Under the pieces are notes generated by a model. That model was given only the letters and a program-made list of their open reading frames with translations. It had not been told where the DNA came from and made no database searches. From an uncultured Prevotellaceae bacterium (GTDB lineage Bacteria > Bacteroidota > Bacteroidia > Bacteroidales > Bacteroidaceae): a stretch of 64,000 nucleotides of DNA. Shown here piece by piece: positions 1 through 7,620 of this stretch (its first letter is position 1; the number at the start of each line of letters is the position of its first letter). Made by a program: the position numbers and the translations under genes. The stretch is taken from the NCBI GenBank assembly GCA_902779455.1, contig CACZBS010000005.1:62001-126000 (forward strand), given 5' to 3'.

Positions 1-1
1 T

Positions 2-532
2 GCCCAGATGTGGGCTGCCATCCGCTGGCTGCCGATGGAGGAGGTCGACGTGAAGCTGCCGCGCTTCGAAACGACGACGGGCGTCAGTCTCGTAGAACCC
101 ATGTCGGCCCTCGGCATGCCCAGCGCCTTCAATCCCCTGACGGCCGACATCCCCGACTTCTGCAACATCCCGCAATACATCAGCAACATGTTCCAGGCGG
201 CTAAGATCCGCGTCGACGAGGAGGGCACCGAGGCCGCCGCCATCACCGTCATCGAGACCAACGACAGTGCCATGCCCGACGAGCCGAAGCAGTATGAGTT
301 CCATGCCGACCGACCCTTCCTCTACATCATCAGCGAGCGGAGCACGAGCGTCATCTTCTTCATCGGCCAATACATGGGCGAGGGACAGGGCGCACCCGGC
401 CCCAGCGACCTCACCGCCCCCGACGTCCAGCGCCGCCCTGCGGCACCTGTCTACGACCTCATGGGCCGTCGGCTCAGCGGCGCGCCCGCCCGCGGCCTCT
501 ACATCAGCGACGGCCGGAAAATGGTCAGATAA
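2..532 (+). CDS. Serpin family protease inhibitor, C-terminal part (5' end outside window)
   Basis: The reading frame is open from the window edge, so only the last 176 or so residues are present. The hinge of the reactive-centre loop (EEGTEAAAITV) and the following strand signature (FHADRPFLYIISER...VIFFIGQY) are diagnostic of serpins, which trap serine or cysteine proteases by a suicide mechanism. After the serpin fold comes a short tail (VYDLMGRRLSGAPARGLYI...RKMVR) shared with many secreted proteins in this window, so export to the surface or medium is inferred. A target protease cannot be read from the loop. The next gene follows after 16 bp on the same strand. Bacterial serpins often protect against host or neighbour proteases; here C10 cysteine proteases lie about 9 kb away. 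Confidence 0.9.
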   Translation, partial: AQMWAAIRWLPMEEVDVKLPRFETTTGVSLVEPMSALGMPSAFNPLTADIPDFCNIPQYISNMFQAAKIRVDEEGTEAAAITVIETNDSAMPDEPKQYEFHADRPFLYIISERSTSVIFFIGQYMGEGQGAPGPSDLTAPDVQRRPAAPVYDLMGRRLSGAPARGLYISDGRKMVR

Positions 533-548
533 TTTCAGATAAAAGATA

Positions 549-1877
549 ATGGGAAAGAAGATCCTTTACGTCGCCGCCCTGCTGCTCCTTAGCGCGTGCG
601 GAGGGCGCCAGCCGGGGCTCGACACGTATCACGAGGCGCTGGCGATGGCCGAGCAGGGCGATGCACCGGCAGCGCTGAAGCAGCTGCAGAGGGCGGGCGA
701 ACAGGCACGGACCGACAGCCTGCGGGCCCTCGTCTACAGCCAGATGGGCACGCTCTACTTCAGCCAGCGGCTGCTCGACCGCTCGCTCGAGAGCTATCGC
801 CAGGCCTACGCCGTCGACCTGCGGGCCCGCGACACGCTGGGGCTGATCTACGACCTGCGCGACATCGGCAACGTCATGCGGGCCACGGCCGACCGCCAGG
901 ACAGCTGCATCGGCTACTTCGTCGAGGCGCGGCGGCTGGCCGTCGCCACGGGCAACATCGCCATGCAGCGCGACGTGGAGAGTCAGATGGCCGGCTATTA
1001 TCTCTACAACAATCGGCTCGACGAGGCCCGCCAGCTGCTGTGGCCCGCCATGCAGCACCTCGACGCGGCCAACCAGAGCGGCCTGCTCTTCATGGCGGCC
1101 GACTACTACCACCGCGTCGGACAGCGCGACTCGGCAGCCCTCTACTATCGCCAGCTGCTCACCCGCGGCAGCCTCTTCACCCGCCAGGCGGCCCACCGCA
1201 TGCTGGCCGAATACTGCATGGCCGACGGGCGGACCGAGGAGGCCATGGACCACCTGCGGCAGTATGAACAGCTGACCGATTCCGTGCACAAGCAGAACGA
1301 CGCCGAGGGCATGCGGCGCACGGCCGCACTCTACGACTACAGCCTGCGCGAGGCACAGGCCAGCCGGCTGGAGAGCCGACTGGTCGTGGCCGTGGCGTCG
1401 GTGCTGGTGCTCGCCCTGCTCCTCGTGGCGCTGCTGCTCTACTTCAGCCGGCGCCGCATGCACTACCGCCTGAAGATCGAGCGGCTCGAGCAGCTGCTGG
1501 CCAACAACAAGCAGCGCCCCAAGCCCTCGGAGCCCGAAGCGCTGCTCAGTGAGTCGGCGATATGCCAGCGCATCGGCCGTTTTTTAAGTGATGCCCATCC
1601 GCAGGTGATGGGCGACGACGACTTTCATGAACTCGAGGACGCGGTGAACGGCCACTTCCCCGACTTCCTTGGCCGGCTGCAGGAGTTCTGCCGGCTGACG
1701 CCGCAGGAGCGACGCGTCTGCCTGCTCCTCAAGGCAGGCGTCGCTCCCGCGGCCATCGCCCAGCTGACGGCCCACACGAAGCAGTCGGTCAGCAACACCC
1801 GGTCGCGACTCTATCGCAAGGCCTTCGGGCGGGCCGGCACGCCGGCCGAGTGGGACGAGTTCGTCCAGTCGCTCTGA
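549..1877 (+). CDS. TPR lipoprotein/transmembrane regulator with C-terminal LuxR-like HTH
   Basis: 442 residues. The N-terminus is a lipoprotein-type signal (AALLLLSACGG), so lipidation at the Cys is plausible. Residues about 25-270 are TPR-like helical repeats (for example ALVYSQMGTLYFSQRLLDRSLESY). A transmembrane helix follows at about 278-298 (VLVLALLLVALLLYF), then a basic and coiled segment, then a helix-turn-helix at about 382-426 (LTPQERRVCLLLKAG...SVSNTRSRLYRKAFG). This TPR-TM-HTH layout is common in Bacteroidetes and is thought to link an envelope signal to transcription, but no ligand or target is known here. The start ATG lies 16 bp after the serpin stop, so co-transcription is likely. 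Having both a lipoprotein-like Cys and a later TM is odd; the first segment could be a plain signal peptide. Confidence 0.75.
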   Translation: MGKKILYVAALLLLSACGGRQPGLDTYHEALAMAEQGDAPAALKQLQRAGEQARTDSLRALVYSQMGTLYFSQRLLDRSLESYRQAYAVDLRARDTLGLIYDLRDIGNVMRATADRQDSCIGYFVEARRLAVATGNIAMQRDVESQMAGYYLYNNRLDEARQLLWPAMQHLDAANQSGLLFMAADYYHRVGQRDSAALYYRQLLTRGSLFTRQAAHRMLAEYCMADGRTEEAMDHLRQYEQLTDSVHKQNDAEGMRRTAALYDYSLREAQASRLESRLVVAVASVLVLALLLVALLLYFSRRRMHYRLKIERLEQLLANNKQRPKPSEPEALLSESAICQRIGRFLSDAHPQVMGDDDFHELEDAVNGHFPDFLGRLQEFCRLTPQERRVCLLLKAGVAPAAIAQLTAHTKQSVSNTRSRLYRKAFGRAGTPAEWDEFVQSL

Positions 1878-1943
1878 CGCGGCTGCCCGCAGAATGTCCT
1901 GATCCGTTGTCTGATGACGGGTCGGGGCGGACGTCAGAAATGA

Positions 1944-2003
1944 GAAAACGGTGCTTTTCAAAAGTAATATAGGGGTATATTACCTTCGAAAAGCACCGTT
2001 TTC
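1944..2003. repeat. Palindromic repeat with GTAATATA centre, copy 1
   Basis: Perfect 16-bp arms (GAAAACGGTGCTTTTC at 1944-1959 and its complement at 1988-2003) enclose a second palindrome, GTAATATA-GGGG-TATATTAC, at about 1964-1983. It lies between two convergent genes, so it may work as a two-way terminator. Three related copies are at 7224, 23915 and 44611. Confidence 0.85.
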
Positions 2004-2019
2004 GTGTTTTCGGACCAGT

Positions 2020-2382
2020 TCAGTCCTTATGCCGTTTCGTAGCTTTCCTGTATTTCGCCTTGACGATCTCGTAGGAGTTTCGGGTCAGCTCCTTCAGCAG
2101 TTCGTCGGGCGCCGTGGCGGGATTGACGCCGATCCAGTGCTTGGGCGATTCGTTGTATGGATTGCCCAGGCAGTCATGCTGCGCCTTCAGGTCGTCAATG
2201 CGCTCCGGCTGACACTTGAGCGAGATGACGCAGAAGTCATTGCAGTCGAAGAACGAGAACATGTGGCCTGCGACGTAAAACACCAGCACGCCCTCGCCGC
2301 TCTTGAATTTCTGGAACGGCAGCTTCTCTTCGATGTCGTCGCCTAATGAGAGGCAATACTCGCGATAGTCCTCGATGTTCAT
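2020..2382 (-). CDS. MmcQ/YjbR family protein
   Basis: 120 residues, small single-domain protein of the MmcQ/YjbR (CyaY-like fold) family. Family hallmarks are the N-terminal LSLGDDIEEKLPFQ-type segment, an internal VFYVAGHMFSFF strand pair, and the C-terminal NPYNESPKHWIGVN...ELLKELTRNSYEIVKAKY pattern. Biochemical function of the family is not settled; a DNA-binding role has been proposed from structure. The ATG at 2382 is preferred over upstream in-frame starts because it has a purine-rich AAGGAAAAG leader and fits the family length. It lies 17 bp downstream of the Sel1 gene and is probably co-transcribed with it. Confidence 0.85.
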   Translation of the reverse strand: MNIEDYREYCLSLGDDIEEKLPFQKFKSGEGVLVFYVAGHMFSFFDCNDFCVISLKCQPERIDDLKAQHDCLGNPYNESPKHWIGVNPATAPDELLKELTRNSYEIVKAKYRKATKRHKD

Positions 2383-2399
2383 AGTCTTTTCCTTATCGT

Positions 2400-3044
2400 T
2401 TAATACCACGTATACCCGTGCTCCTTGCAATAGTCGATGGCGGGCTGGAATCCCTGGAAGGTCGCCTTGTGGATCCACTTCAGGCCCTTGCGCTCGTCCT
2501 TGGGGACGCCCGTGCCCGTCATCAGGAACCAGCCGGTGGCAAACTGCGCCTGGGCATCGCCGCCGCCCGCGGCAAGCTCATACCAGAAGACACATTCCTC
2601 CAGATCCTTCTCCACGCCGTCGCCGTTCCAATAGGCGGCGCCCACGTTCTTCTGGCTGAGGATGTGGCCTTGGAATGCGGCCTCGCGATACCAGACGAAG
2701 GCTTTGTGATGGTCCTGCTCGGCGCCGTGGCCCAGATAGTAGGCGTTGGCCACGTTGACCTGCGACTGCATGTCGCCCTTCTCGGCGGCTTTCATGTACC
2801 ACCCGAAGGCCTGGGCCGTATCCTGCTCCACGCCCTTGCCGTGGTAATAGCACTCTCCGACGTTGAAGCATCCGTAGACATCGCCCTTCTCCGCAGCCTT
2901 CATGTACCACTCGAAGGCCATCTCCAGATTGGCCCTCACGCCCGTGCCGCGCTCATAGCAGACGCCAAGGTTGTTCATCGCCTTGACGTCGCCTGCATAG
3001 GCCTTCTCCCGATACTCTTCCGCCTTGTTTCGTTCCTTTGGCAT
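2400..3044 (-). CDS. Sel1-like repeat (SLR/TPR) protein
   Basis: 214 residues composed almost entirely of about five Sel1-like repeats of 36 residues (consensus A...LGVCYERGTGV..D...AFEWYMKAAEKGD), starting near residue 10. Sel1 repeats form alpha-alpha superhelices that mediate protein-protein contacts. No signal peptide or membrane segment is seen, so it is predicted cytoplasmic. The final repeat is degenerate. It is the first gene of a likely two-gene unit with the YjbR-like gene. No specific partner can be named. Confidence 0.88.
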   Translation of the reverse strand: MPKERNKAEEYREKAYAGDVKAMNNLGVCYERGTGVRANLEMAFEWYMKAAEKGDVYGCFNVGECYYHGKGVEQDTAQAFGWYMKAAEKGDMQSQVNVANAYYLGHGAEQDHHKAFVWYREAAFQGHILSQKNVGAAYWNGDGVEKDLEECVFWYELAAGGGDAQAQFATGWFLMTGTGVPKDERKGLKWIHKATFQGFQPAIDYCKEHGYTWY

Positions 3045-3232
3045 GGCTGTTCTTGTCGATTACGAGGGCAAAATTAGTCATTTCTGATCAATATCGGCGA
3101 TAAATCCGTCACTTTAACTTTTGTTGAAGTTAGGCAGCACCTCAGTAACTGCTCAGCGAGGCGGTGTCGGCGCCGGCGCCGATGGCGGCCTGTCCGCCTG
3201 TCTCTCTTTGGCACGTCGATGGAGGGGCTAAT

Positions 3233-3285
3233 AAAAAAAAGTGTGCCGGGACGCGCCCTCCGGGAGGGGCTTCGTCCTGACACAC
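3233..3285 (-). terminator. Rho-independent terminator of gyrB
   Basis: On the minus strand the stem (CGTCCTGACACAC at 3273-3285 pairing, with two mismatches, with GTGTGCCGGGACG at 3241-3253) is followed by a run of eight T (3233-3240). It starts about 35 nt after the gyrB stop. Confidence 0.8.
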
Positions 3286-3318
3286 CTGATGGTTTCTCGG
3301 AGCTGTCGGCCGTGCGGC

Positions 3319-5298
3319 TTATGCGTCGATGTTGGCGTAGGTGGCGTTCTTCTCGATGAACTCGCGGCGGGGCTCCACGTCGTCGCCCATGAGCATGGAG
3401 AAGATCTCGTCGGCCTCGGCGGCGTTCTCGATGGTCACCTGCTTCAGCAGACGGTTCTCGGGGTTCATGGTCGTCTCCCAGAGCTGCTCGGGGTTCATCT
3501 CGCCCAGACCTTTGTAGCGCTGGGTGTGGAGGGCCGAGGAGTTCTCGTCGCCGGCGACGTACTTGTCGATGAAGGCCTGGCGCTGCTGCTCGGTGTAGCA
3601 GTATTCGCTGACCTTCTTGTAGGTGCACTTGTAGAGTGGGGGCGTGGCGATGTAGAGGTGGCCGCCCTGGATGACCTGCGGCATGAAGCGATAGAAGAGG
3701 GTCATGATGAGCGTGTCGATGTGTGAGCCATCGACGTCGGCATCGGTCATGATGATGATCTTGTCGTAGCGCAGCTTGTCGATGTTGGCCTCCTTGGAGT
3801 CTTCGCCCTCGACGCCGAAGCGGACGCCGATGGACTGGATGATGTTCATGACCGACTCGGCCTCGAAGACGCGGTGCCACTGCACCTTCTCGACGTTCAG
3901 GATCTTTCCGCGCAGCGGCAGGATGGCCTGGAAGTGGCGGTCGCGGCCCTGCTTGGCGGAGCCGCCTGCGGAGTCACCCTCGACGAGGAAGATCTCGGTG
4001 TTCTTCGGGTCCTTCATCGAGCAGTCGGCCAGCTTGCCGGGCAGTCCGCCGCCCGACATGGGGTTCTTGCGCTGAACGCTCTCGCGGGCCTTGCGGGCGG
4101 CGATGCGTGCGGTGGCGGCGAGGATCACTTTCTCGCAGATGGTGTGGGCCTCCTTCGGATGCTCCTCCAGATAGTTGGTCATGGCCTCGCCGACGGCCTT
4201 CTGTACGGCGCCGTTCACCTCCGAGTTGCCGAGTTTGGTCTTTGTCTGGCCCTCAAACTGGGGCTCGGCCACCTTCACTGAGATGATGGCCGTGAGGCCC
4301 TCGCGGAAGTCGTCCTGTGCCACCTCGATCTTGGCCTTCTCAATCTGCTTGCGCAGCTGGTCGTCCTCGTCGGCATACTTCTTCAGCGTGCGGGCCAGGG
4401 CGATGCGGAAGCCGGTGAGGTGAGTGCCGCCCTCGATGGTGTTGATGTTGTTGACGTAGGAGTGGATGTTCTCCGAGTAGTCGCTGTTGTAGAGCAGGGC
4501 CACCTCGATGGGCACGCCGTCCTTCTCAGTCTTCAGGCAAATGGGGTCGCCGATGATCGACTGGCGGTGGCGGTCGACGTAGCGCACGAACTCCTTCAGG
4601 CCTTCCTTGGCGTGGAACACCTCGGGCTCGCGCAGCGTGCCTTCTTCGTTAGGGCGCAGGTCGGTCAGGGTGATGGTGATGCCTGCGTTGAGGTAGGCCA
4701 GCTCGCGCATGCGGCGGGCGATGATGTCGTACTTAAATTCGGTGGTGGTGAAGATGGTGGGGTCGGGCCAGAACTGCTGGCGCGTGCCGGTGAGGTTGGT
4801 GTCGCCGACGATCTTCACGTCGTAGAGGGGCTTGCCCTTCGAGTATTCCTGCTGGTAGATGTGGCCGTTTCGGTAGACCTGCGACATCATGTGGGTCGAC
4901 AGGGCGTTGACGCACGAGACGCCGACGCCGTGGAGTCCGCCCGAGACCTTGTAGGAGCCCTTGTCGAACTTACCGCCGGCGTGGAGCACGGTCATGACGA
5001 CCTCGAGGGCCGACTTGTGCATCTTCTCATGCTCGTCGACGGGGATGCCGCGACCGTTGTCCTGCACGGTGATGGAGCCGTCCTCGTTGATGGTCACCTC
5101 GATGTGTGTGCAGAAGCCTGCCATGGCTTCGTCTATGGAGTTGTCGACAGTCTCGTTGACCAGATGGTGGAGTCCTTTTTCGCTGATGTCGCCGATGTAC
5201 ATGGCCGGGCGCTTGCGCACGGCTTCGAGTCCCTCGAGCACCTGGATGTTGCTCGCGGAATAGTTCTGCTGTTCTTGCTGAATCTGTTCGTCTGCCAT
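3319..5298 (-). CDS. gyrB: DNA gyrase subunit B
   Basis: 659 residues. GyrB is the ATPase subunit that, with GyrA, introduces negative supercoils. The GHKL ATPase domain is at the N-terminus: general base Glu49 and Mg-ligand Asn53 in NETVDNSIDEA, and the GGLHGVGVSCVNAL lid segment. The TOPRIM domain follows, with FLVEGDSAGGSAKQGRD at about 430-446 and the metal site DADVDGSHI at about 520. The C-terminal segment QRYKGLGEMNPEQLWETTM is present. Length is typical of GyrB without the large insertion found in enterobacteria. ParE is the main alternative, but the TOPRIM and tail sequences read as GyrB. It is a single-gene unit with its own promoter element and terminator. Confidence 0.95.
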   Translation of the reverse strand: MADEQIQQEQQNYSASNIQVLEGLEAVRKRPAMYIGDISEKGLHHLVNETVDNSIDEAMAGFCTHIEVTINEDGSITVQDNGRGIPVDEHEKMHKSALEVVMTVLHAGGKFDKGSYKVSGGLHGVGVSCVNALSTHMMSQVYRNGHIYQQEYSKGKPLYDVKIVGDTNLTGTRQQFWPDPTIFTTTEFKYDIIARRMRELAYLNAGITITLTDLRPNEEGTLREPEVFHAKEGLKEFVRYVDRHRQSIIGDPICLKTEKDGVPIEVALLYNSDYSENIHSYVNNINTIEGGTHLTGFRIALARTLKKYADEDDQLRKQIEKAKIEVAQDDFREGLTAIISVKVAEPQFEGQTKTKLGNSEVNGAVQKAVGEAMTNYLEEHPKEAHTICEKVILAATARIAARKARESVQRKNPMSGGGLPGKLADCSMKDPKNTEIFLVEGDSAGGSAKQGRDRHFQAILPLRGKILNVEKVQWHRVFEAESVMNIIQSIGVRFGVEGEDSKEANIDKLRYDKIIIMTDADVDGSHIDTLIMTLFYRFMPQVIQGGHLYIATPPLYKCTYKKVSEYCYTEQQRQAFIDKYVAGDENSSALHTQRYKGLGEMNPEQLWETTMNPENRLLKQVTIENAAEADEIFSMLMGDDVEPRREFIEKNATYANIDA

Positions 5299-5328
5299 TT
5301 TCTTTTTAAGTCCTTTTTAAATAGGGTG

Positions 5329-5336
5329 CAAAGTTA
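5329..5336 (-). promoter_or_regulatory. -7 promoter element for gyrB
   Basis: Minus-strand TAACTTTG, matching the Bacteroidetes -7 box TAnnTTTG, about 30 nt upstream of the gyrB ATG. A TTTG lies 14 nt further upstream, closer than the usual 19-20 nt, so the -33 part is uncertain. Confidence 0.55.
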
Positions 5337-5417
5337 CGAAATATTTCCGACAAAGACGAATATATTTGGGTGTTTTTTCTTCACTTATCACACATTTTTC
5401 GTTTCTTTCACAGTGAT

Positions 5418-5465
5418 GAAAAAACGAAGCGGGGAGGAGCCGCTCGGTATGGGCTCCTCCCCGCT
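5418..5465 (-). terminator. Rho-independent terminator after secreted protein gene
   Basis: A perfect 14-bp GC-rich stem (AGCGGGGAGGAGCC at 5428-5441 with its complement at 5452-5465) is followed on the minus strand by TTCGTTTTTTC. It lies about 50 nt past the stop of the gene at 5519-7015. Confidence 0.85.
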
Positions 5466-5518
5466 GGGGAATGGCTTACGGTGGGCAGAGATGGCTCTGC
5501 CCGACGCCGGTGTGGCTC

Positions 5519-7015
5519 TTAGCGTACCACGGTCTTCTTGCCGCCAATGATGTAGATGCCCTTGGCCGGAGCGCCCTTCACGAGGCGTCCGTCGAGGGTG
5601 TAGATGGCGCCAGCCTGACGCTGGGCGATGGTCTCGCGGATGCCTGTGGCAATCTGGTCGACGACGACGTCGGCCTCAGAGCGCGGTGCCATCTCGTAGA
5701 CGACGTCGCCCTTGTTGCCCTTCTGGTAGGGGATGACGATGCCGGTCAGGCTCTCCAGGATCATGCCCTCCTCGAACTCGTAGTTCGTCTTGAACGTGTC
5801 GTAGATCTGGATGCGGTTCTCGCCGCTGACGGCATACCAGTTGTTGCCGTCCTTCTCGACGACGACGTTCTCAATCTTCACCAGCATCAGGGTGTTGACC
5901 TCGGCAGCCACCTCGGTGATGTCCATCAGTGCGGCCTCGGGCTCGTCGCCCTCAGTGACGGTGATGTCGCTGTAGTCAGCACCGGCGGCAATCTGCGGGG
6001 TGCCGTTGTACTTGGTGTAGGTGCCCTTGACGACGCCGTTGAGGCGGTTGCCCACGGCCACGTCGAGGTTACTGCTGAAGAGGTTGAGGGCGCCCGTGGC
6101 ATCCTTGACGACGCAGTAGCGGTTGCCGACGGCCAGCACGACAGCATTCTTGAGCGTCAGCTCCATGACCGTGTTGAGGTCGCAGGCCTTGGCGAAGGCG
6201 ATGTTCTGGGCCTTGACGATGTCGTAGATGACATACTTCTGGCTGACCACCTCGCTGGCCTGGCCCTTGGCGTCGATGGCGACGGCCTTCACGGTCGTGG
6301 TCTGCTCGAGCACGATGGGCTCGCTGTAGAGGGTGCTCTCAGCGGTGGGCTCGCTTTCGTCGAGGGTGTAGTAGATGTCGGCACCCTCGGTGGCGCAGCT
6401 CAGGGTGATGGTCTGCGGCTCGTTGTAGGTGCCGCCAGCCACGCTGAACTCAGGAGCGGCGACGGTCTCCTCGACGGGCTCCTCGCCAGGCTCCTCGGCT
6501 GCGGTGCCTGAGATGACGACCTTGCTGATCTGGGTCGTGCCGTTGGCAGTGGCAGGCGTGCTGTTGATGGTCAGGCGATAGCTGTAGCCTACGGCACCAT
6601 CGGCGAACTGGAGCTTGACGTCGCCGGCAGCGAAGAAGTCGGTGATGGTCTTCGAGGTGATGACATCCTCGCCGTTGAGGATTTCGAACGTGACAGACTC
6701 AAGGTTGCTGGTCTTGTCGACGGTGACGGTGTAGGTGTCGGCCTTGAACTTCGTGGCGGGCGAGGTGAGGATGGCCGTGTGGTCGTTGTTCTTGCGGCCG
6801 CATCTGACGAATGCCCAGCCATTGTTGTTGTTGTTGAAGCCATCGAGGGTCCATACCTGGCCGTCGACGGTGGCCGTCCATGCTTTGGTGTAGCTGCCGA
6901 CCGACTCGCCGTTGTAGTCAGGGAAGGTCAGTGTGATCGACTCTGTCTGGGCGAACAGGTTGCCGCAGACCGTCATCAGCATTGCTACGAGTGATAAACG
7001 TAAAAATTTGATCAT
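5519..7015 (-). CDS. Secreted protein with chitobiase-type C-domain and OB-fold-like domain
   Basis: 498 residues. A signal peptide (MIKFLRLSLVAMLMTVCGNLFAQ) is followed by a beta-rich N-terminal domain. Residues about 188-260 (FSVAGGTYNEPQTITLSC...IYYTLDESEPT...TVKAVAIDAKG) match the chitobiase/beta-hexosaminidase C-terminal immunoglobulin-like domain. Residues about 270-400 resemble an OB-fold-like module common in Bacteroidetes surface proteins (YCVVKDATGALNLF...VVKGTYTKYNGTPQI). The last 35 residues are the shared tail (IYTLDGRLVKGAPAKGIYII). No catalytic domain is recognised; it may bind glycans or other surface polymers. It is a single-gene unit with a promoter element upstream and a strong terminator. 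Confidence 0.75.
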   Translation of the reverse strand: MIKFLRLSLVAMLMTVCGNLFAQTESITLTFPDYNGESVGSYTKAWTATVDGQVWTLDGFNNNNNGWAFVRCGRKNNDHTAILTSPATKFKADTYTVTVDKTSNLESVTFEILNGEDVITSKTITDFFAAGDVKLQFADGAVGYSYRLTINSTPATANGTTQISKVVISGTAAEEPGEEPVEETVAAPEFSVAGGTYNEPQTITLSCATEGADIYYTLDESEPTAESTLYSEPIVLEQTTTVKAVAIDAKGQASEVVSQKYVIYDIVKAQNIAFAKACDLNTVMELTLKNAVVLAVGNRYCVVKDATGALNLFSSNLDVAVGNRLNGVVKGTYTKYNGTPQIAAGADYSDITVTEGDEPEAALMDITEVAAEVNTLMLVKIENVVVEKDGNNWYAVSGENRIQIYDTFKTNYEFEEGMILESLTGIVIPYQKGNKGDVVYEMAPRSEADVVVDQIATGIRETIAQRQAGAIYTLDGRLVKGAPAKGIYIIGGKKTVVR

Positions 7016-7064
7016 AGTTCTTTTGTTTTTTGTTATTAATTAATATGGTTTGGAATAGATGCTG

Positions 7065-7072
7065 CAAAGATA
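7065..7072 (-). promoter_or_regulatory. -7 promoter element
   Basis: Minus-strand TATCTTTG (TAnnTTTG class), 50 nt upstream of the ATG of the gene at 5519-7015. No convincing -33 TTTG at the right distance. Confidence 0.5.
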
Positions 7073-7223
7073 CGAAAAATATTCATACAGCGTCTATAAA
7101 TAGAGTTTAAAAAAACAAAACGGAGCCAAAAAGATAACGCATGTTCAGAGATGCTTCCGTCGGCCGGCAGGATTTGGCGGAGTCATGCTTCTGCGGCGGC
7201 GCTCCCGACGGCCAAAAACAACA

Positions 7224-7279
7224 AAACGGGGCTTTTCGATAGTAATATAGGGGTATATTACCTTCGAAAAGCCCCGCTT
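7224..7279. repeat. Palindromic repeat with GTAATATA centre, copy 2
   Basis: Arms AAACGGGGCTTTTCGA (7224-7239) and complement (7264-7279, one mismatch) around GTAATATA-GGGG-TATATTAC. The arm sequence has changed on both sides relative to copy 1 (GGTG versus GGGG), keeping the stem. It lies in the 605-bp gap 7016-7620. Confidence 0.85.
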
Positions 7280-7337
7280 CGCTCATTTGAGGCGGGGGTG
7301 ACTGCGCTGCAGAAAGGGGTGATGCGGATGTTTGAAA

Positions 7338-7499
7338 GTTACAGACCCCACCCCCAACCCCTCCCCTTGAAGGGAGGGGAGTAAGCCTCCCCCGACCCCT
7401 CCGAAGGAGGGGAGTTGGCTGCCGCACTGTCCGACGGTAATGACAGCGCACCTGCTCCCCTCCCTTCAAGGGGAGGGGTTGGGGGTGGGGTCTCTAACT
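7338..7499. repeat. Dispersed element with C-rich/G-rich inverted ends, copy 1
   Basis: Starts GTTACAGACCCCACCCCC and ends in the complementary arrangement GGGGTGGGGTCTCTAAC-type, with a core containing GCCGCACTGTCCGACGG. The G-rich end (7470-7490) has four runs of 4-5 G separated by 1-2 nt, a G-quadruplex pattern. Copies: 10914, 25819, 33296, 44376. An internal extra C-rich/G-rich hairpin (CCCGACCCCTCCGAAGGAGG) makes this copy longer. Confidence 0.85.
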
Positions 7500-7504
7500 A
7501 AGAT

Positions 7505-7592
7505 CAGCGCTCTGCTACTAAAATCCGCGCTCTGTCACAAAAAACCGCGCTCTGTCACAAAGCCACATAAAATCCGCGCTCTGTCACAACGC
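7505..7592. repeat. 20-nt direct repeats (four copies)
   Basis: CCGCGCTCTGTCACAA recurs at 7525, 7545 and 7574, with a diverged copy (CAGCGCTCTGCTACTA) at 7505. The first three are in exact 20-nt register; the last is offset by 9 nt. They sit just beyond the 3' end of the gene that ends at 7621. Function unknown; spacers are too short for CRISPR. Confidence 0.85.
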
Positions 7593-7620
7593 AATAGACA
7601 CGACCTGCACTGACAGAACC

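Noticed and set aside
1951..2346. Short frames containing SNIGVYYLRKAPF (also at 7151, 23265, 44615)
   Set aside because: The common peptide is a translation of the GTAATATA palindrome, not a protein family.
4420..5550. Long plus-strand open frame opposite gyrB
   Set aside because: It is a GC-rich shadow: composition is Val/Ala/Gly/Asp-biased with no domain, and the minus strand clearly encodes GyrB. The same holds for many long antisense frames (for example 12053-14071, 31808-33085, 47274-48878).
7107..7469. Small frames starting MKGGEQ or MEGRG near G-rich elements (also at 10981, 33393, 44405)
   Set aside because: They recur only because the repeat element itself is open in some frames; no start signal and no conserved protein.
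7505..7592. Possible CRISPR array
   Set aside because: Repeats are 16-20 nt with 0-9 nt between them; there are no spacers and no cas genes.
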